Shown here in pieces: positions 60,772 to 64,000 of a DNA stretch of 64,000 nt. The translations under genes and the position numbers were made by a program. Every line of letters begins with the position of its first letter. Positions within the stretch are counted from its first letter, which is position 1. The notes under the pieces were generated by a model, which did no database searches, was not told where the DNA came from, and saw nothing but the letters and a program-made list of their open reading frames with translations. The stretch comes from Bacteroidales bacterium UBA6445 (GTDB lineage: Bacteria; Bacteroidota; Bacteroidia; Bacteroidales; UBA932), in contig DJOF01000021.1 of the NCBI GenBank assembly GCA_002439585.1, positions 1 to 64,000 of the forward strand. Reading direction: 5' to 3'.

Positions 60772-62247
60772 TCAGATATCGAGCTTGCTGTCGTCTGGCG
60801 TCTGTATTTTGCGGCTTAAGGATAGCATTGCTGTGAAAGTAATCCCAGCGTTGAGAATAAGTATCTCATATCCAAAGGTATAACCTCCAAACCATCTTTC
60901 CGAATTTGACTGCAAAACAAGGCATATAAGAGGGGCTGCGATTGCGATAGCGGGCACGGCAAAGTCTGGCGCGCGCCTGTTTGTAAGAATCCCGAAAGCG
61001 AACATCCCGAGAATGGGACCGTAAGTGTAGCTCGCAATCCTGTATACGGCATCAATTGCAGATGTTCCAGACAGAAGCCCGAACACTATTACAATTGCAC
61101 CGAGAGCGGTAGCCATGCATGCGTGGACAATGTGTCTGGTCTTTTTCAACTTCTGCTCTCGGGCAGTCTCTTTGCCGAGAATATCTACTGTAAAAGAGGT
61201 CGTAAGAGCTGTAAGAGCCGAACCTCCGGCTGCAAATGAAGAAGATACAAGACCGAGAATAAAAAGAATCCCGGCCGCAACTGGAAGGCTTCCGGATGTG
61301 GCAACTGCCGGGAAAAGCTTATCCCCAGTAGCATCTCCGCCTGCCCCGGTAGCTCCCGCATATCCGTAAAGCAATACCCCGAGTACGAGAAATGCAAGGA
61401 TCACGACAGTCTGCAGCAGGGAAGAGACCATTATATTCTTGCTCGAATCAGCTGCATTCCGGCAGGATAGATTTCTCTGCATCATATCCTGGTCGAGCCC
61501 TGTCATTGCTATAAGTATGAACATTCCACCGAAGAACTGCTTGAAGAAATATAGCGGACTTGCTGGGTCGCTGAAATAGAAAACCTTAGATATCCCGCTT
61601 CCGGCAATGTATTGTGGAAGCTCTGTCAGTCCTATCCCCATTGCCTTGCATATGCACCATGTGCAGACACCTATAGCCGAAAGCATGAACAGGGTCTTGA
61701 GCGAGTCAATTCCTATTACAGACTTGATTCCGCCCCTGAAAGTATAGATAAAGAGGATGGACACAGTGATTGCGGCATTGGCCCAGAACGGAAGCCCCAT
61801 GGGGGAGAATAGCATTACCTGAAGGCTGATGCACAGAAGATACAGCCTTACCCCAGCACCGAGAAGCTTGGATATGAAGAAGAACCATGCTCCGGTCTTC
61901 CATGATCGTACTCCCAATCTGTCCTGGAGATAGCCGTAGATGGAGATAAGATTTTTCCTGTAGAACAGCGGTACAAGTACAAAGGCGATTACGGCCTGTC
62001 CGGCTATGAATCCCAAAGTCATCTGCATATAGCTGAATCCAGAGCCGGCAACCATCCCAGGCACCGAGACAAATGTGACCCCGGACATGGCTGATCCTAT
62101 CATTGCAAAAGCCACGAAGTACCATTTCTGGCGTCTTCCTCCGTTGAAGAATCCGGCATTGTCATCACTCTTGCCGGTAAATGCCGATATTATTACGACA
62201 ACCGCAAAATAAGCTACGATCGTTGCAGCAATTGTTGTAGGGCTCAT
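60772..62247 (-). CDS. Sodium:solute symporter (SSS family)
   Basis: 491 residues from ATG 62247 (MSPTTIAATIVAYFAV); the frame remains open upstream inside trmO. About 13 spans. AFAMIGSAMSGVTFVSVPG with the Ser/Gly sodium-site residues in span 1-2 and SSSFAAGGSALTALTTSFTVD in span 8 are SSS features. Member of the NIS/SGLT fold; the co-transported solute (sugar, sialic acid or other) cannot be read. Its ATG overlaps the trmO stop as TAATG, so the two are coupled. Confidence 0.86.
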   Translation of the reverse strand: MSPTTIAATIVAYFAVVVIISAFTGKSDDNAGFFNGGRRQKWYFVAFAMIGSAMSGVTFVSVPGMVAGSGFSYMQMTLGFIAGQAVIAFVLVPLFYRKNLISIYGYLQDRLGVRSWKTGAWFFFISKLLGAGVRLYLLCISLQVMLFSPMGLPFWANAAITVSILFIYTFRGGIKSVIGIDSLKTLFMLSAIGVCTWCICKAMGIGLTELPQYIAGSGISKVFYFSDPASPLYFFKQFFGGMFILIAMTGLDQDMMQRNLSCRNAADSSKNIMVSSLLQTVVILAFLVLGVLLYGYAGATGAGGDATGDKLFPAVATSGSLPVAAGILFILGLVSSSFAAGGSALTALTTSFTVDILGKETAREQKLKKTRHIVHACMATALGAIVIVFGLLSGTSAIDAVYRIASYTYGPILGMFAFGILTNRRAPDFAVPAIAIAAPLICLVLQSNSERWFGGYTFGYEILILNAGITFTAMLSLSRKIQTPDDSKLDI

Positions 62248-63038
62248 TACTTTCTGTCCTGGATTGTGTCTGGGACTATACCCGTGACCGTGATACATTC
62301 TTCTCCGAGGGTGAAGCGCACATCACAGCACATGAACTTCATGCCGTATGTCCTCTCCTCGTCAGCTTGCCGGTAGGCTGGGACAGGTCGCTGGGCAAGC
62401 ACTTTGCGAAGTGCTTTTACCGCCATGTCGGGGTCTGAATGACGCCACTGTTGGCATTTGCCTATTTCGAGACGGAACTTTTTTTCAAGCTCTGGAGGGA
62501 AGACTACATTGCACTCTTTCCACGTGGTATTGTCTACGAAACCGCTGCGAGCATCCGGATGCGCATCGCTATAGGCAATATACGGCTTGATGTCATATAC
62601 AGGAGTCCCGTCCATAAGATCAGCCCCGCTGACCCTTATGACGGGGGCTTCTTCTCCCTCGTAGTCGACCCCGACAAGCTTGACGCATGAGAGACCGAGC
62701 TCGTTGGGTCTGAAAGGTGACCTTGTGGCAAATACCCCTATGCTCCTGTTGCCACCAAGCCTCGGAGGCCTTACTGTAAGGCTACCGTTGAAGCCAGCCA
62801 TGGAAAAACCCCACACGATCCAGAGGTAGCTGAAGTCCTCGATCCCCTCTATTGCCTCTCTTTTGCGGAAATGTTTGCACAGAACAATCCTCCCTTCAAG
62901 CTCCTCTATAATCCCGCTCTGTCGCGGAATGCCGAATTTCTCTGGAAAAGGAGAGTGGAAAACTCCTATAGGAGAGATCTCTTTCGTTTGGCCTGTTTCT
63001 GTAATTTCCATTACCCAGTCAACTCCTTTAGTTCCCAT
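62247..63038 (-). CDS. trmO: tRNA m6t6A37 methyltransferase TrmO
   Basis: 263 residues. SAM-dependent N6-methylation of t6A37 in threonine tRNAs. The TsaA/TrmO beta-barrel domain is at about 20-165 with FSYLWIVWGFSMAG, GVFATRSPFRPNELGLS and IRVSGADLMDGTPVYDIKPY; the C-terminal domain (FMCCDVRFTLGEE) follows. Longer than E. coli YaeB (235) by a few loops. Both ends overlap neighbours as TAATG: with the M23 peptidase upstream and the symporter downstream. Confidence 0.92.
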   Translation of the reverse strand: MGTKGVDWVMEITETGQTKEISPIGVFHSPFPEKFGIPRQSGIIEELEGRIVLCKHFRKREAIEGIEDFSYLWIVWGFSMAGFNGSLTVRPPRLGGNRSIGVFATRSPFRPNELGLSCVKLVGVDYEGEEAPVIRVSGADLMDGTPVYDIKPYIAYSDAHPDARSGFVDNTTWKECNVVFPPELEKKFRLEIGKCQQWRHSDPDMAVKALRKVLAQRPVPAYRQADEERTYGMKFMCCDVRFTLGEECITVTGIVPDTIQDRK

Positions 63039-64000
63039 TATTCGGGTTGTTCCTGTATTGAGACTGATGTCGTGTCCCTTTTCTGGCTCAGAAGGCTGTC
63101 AAGTGTATGCTTGCTGGCAATCCTTGCCGAGTCCAGAGCACAGAGATTCTCTTTCCTCAAAGGCTCCACACTCGGAGATTCCATCGTGAGCGGATTGATA
63201 GGTGAGCCGCCTTTCCATACCCGGAAATCAAGATGCGGCCCTGTAGATACACCGGTCGAGCCGACATAGCCGATCACTTGTCCTTGACTTACCCTGTCCC
63301 CGGTCTTGAGACCGGACGCATAACGCGACAGATGCAGATAGGCCGTGGTATATACTGAGTTGTGGCGTATCTTCACAGTGTTGCCACCCCCTCCTGCCCA
63401 GCCTCTGCTTATGACTACACCGTCTCCTATGCTCATTACTGGTGTCCCTGCGGGGGCTGCATAGTCTACACCGGTATGTGGCCTTACCTTGCCGCTGACT
63501 GGATGCTTCCTTCGGTATGAGAATCCGGAACTTATCCTCGAGAAGCGGAGAGGTGCCTTGAGGAAAGCTTTTCTCATGCTTTCTCCTTCTGCATTCCAGT
63601 ATATACCGCTGCCGTCTCCCTGATCATACCTTATTGCAGGCATAGTCTTTCCTCCATGGGCGAACTCAGCATAGAAAACAGTGTCGATATCCACCAACTC
63701 GCCTTCACAGGCTGACTCATCATAGAGCACCCTGAATATATCCCCTTCTTGTAGGGCAAAGAAGTCAACTGTCCATGCATAGATGTCTTCAAGCTTGAGT
63801 ATCAGAAGATGCGGTGCCCCTACTGCCTTCATGTCGTTCCACAGTGATGAAGAGATAGTCACTTCTGTTGCCTTAATGGTGTGGCTGACAGGACGTTCAG
63901 TGCGGATAGCCCGGTATGGCGGTGTGCATTTGAATACGAAAAGCCCGGTTTTGTCTTCATTGTATACGAGATACCTCAGAGACCCTCTTCCCGAGGTATC
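63038..64000 (-). CDS. M23-family peptidoglycan endopeptidase (5' end beyond window)
   Basis: The frame is open to the right edge, so at least 320 residues are encoded and the start lies outside; a GTG at 63862 in mid-gene is not the start. The upstream part reads as a LysM/OapA-like region (IYAWTVDFFALQEGDIF). The LytM zinc site is complete: RPHTGVDYAAP, AYLHLSRYA and GPHLDFRVW. It is a periplasmic D,D-endopeptidase or an activator of amidases; the intact His/Asp residues favour enzyme activity. trmO follows by a TAATG overlap. Confidence 0.88.
   Translation of the reverse strand, partial: DTSGRGSLRYLVYNEDKTGLFVFKCTPPYRAIRTERPVSHTIKATEVTISSSLWNDMKAVGAPHLLILKLEDIYAWTVDFFALQEGDIFRVLYDESACEGELVDIDTVFYAEFAHGGKTMPAIRYDQGDGSGIYWNAEGESMRKAFLKAPLRFSRISSGFSYRRKHPVSGKVRPHTGVDYAAPAGTPVMSIGDGVVISRGWAGGGGNTVKIRHNSVYTTAYLHLSRYASGLKTGDRVSQGQVIGYVGSTGVSTGPHLDFRVWKGGSPINPLTMESPSVEPLRKENLCALDSARIASKHTLDSLLSQKRDTTSVSIQEQPE

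Overview
The window is a piece of a Bacteroidales-type (Bacteroidota) chromosome. The evidence is a Rho with a long disordered insert, a Bacteroidota-type LptD, a methylmalonyl-CoA decarboxylase operon whose OadG subunit carries a lamin-tail domain, an enlarged IspG, PPi-type phosphofructokinase residues, and several upstream regions matching the Bacteroidota promoter TTTG-N19-TAnnTTTG. I cannot name the genus from sequence alone.

Region 1 (1-15251, plus strand) is a surface-polysaccharide locus. It holds a cut-off GT2, four GT4 glycosyltransferases, a capsular-synthesis (GT32-like) transferase, a membrane acyltransferase, a decayed hexapeptide acetyltransferase, and gmd plus fcl for GDP-L-fucose. 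Set into this run, with gaps of only a few bases on either side, is a two-gene cassette at 5038-10225: a ComEC-type metallo-beta-lactamase protein and a 1340-residue protein joining a trypsin-like protease to a STAND/NACHT-like NTPase. It resembles type I AVAST antiphage systems and is the best candidate for an undescribed system here.

Region 2 (15270-22130) has a glutaredoxin-like protein, tRNA-Cys(GCA), a pair of direct repeats, a sugar-efflux-type MFS exporter divergent from carAB, and carAB itself. The carAB leader holds a terminator hairpin and an Arg-containing small reading frame that ends right against the carA start.

Region 3 (22130-40720) is housekeeping: rho, lptD, a cell-wall amidase with an MlaD-like protein, dnaA-pepD-rpe, birA, and rsfS-ftsH-cdsA-psd-CBS transporter.

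Region 4 (39356-48448, minus) is a six-gene packed run: ligA, yihY-like, rel, Ig-like lipoprotein, outer-membrane barrel, ispG.

Region 5 (48590-64000) holds metabolism and transport: PPi-type PFK; the threonine-degradation pair (SDR threonine dehydrogenase and kbl); the four-gene sodium-pumping methylmalonyl-CoA decarboxylase operon, which fits succinate-to-propionate fermentation; a Ca2+ P-type ATPase; an alpha/beta hydrolase fused to a degenerate HAD domain; and an overlapping M23 peptidase-trmO-Na+/solute symporter operon that runs off the right edge.

The polysaccharide genes up to about 3 kb and the defence-like cassette look visibly more AT-rich than the core genes, which suggests acquired DNA. 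No transposase, integrase or CRISPR array was seen.
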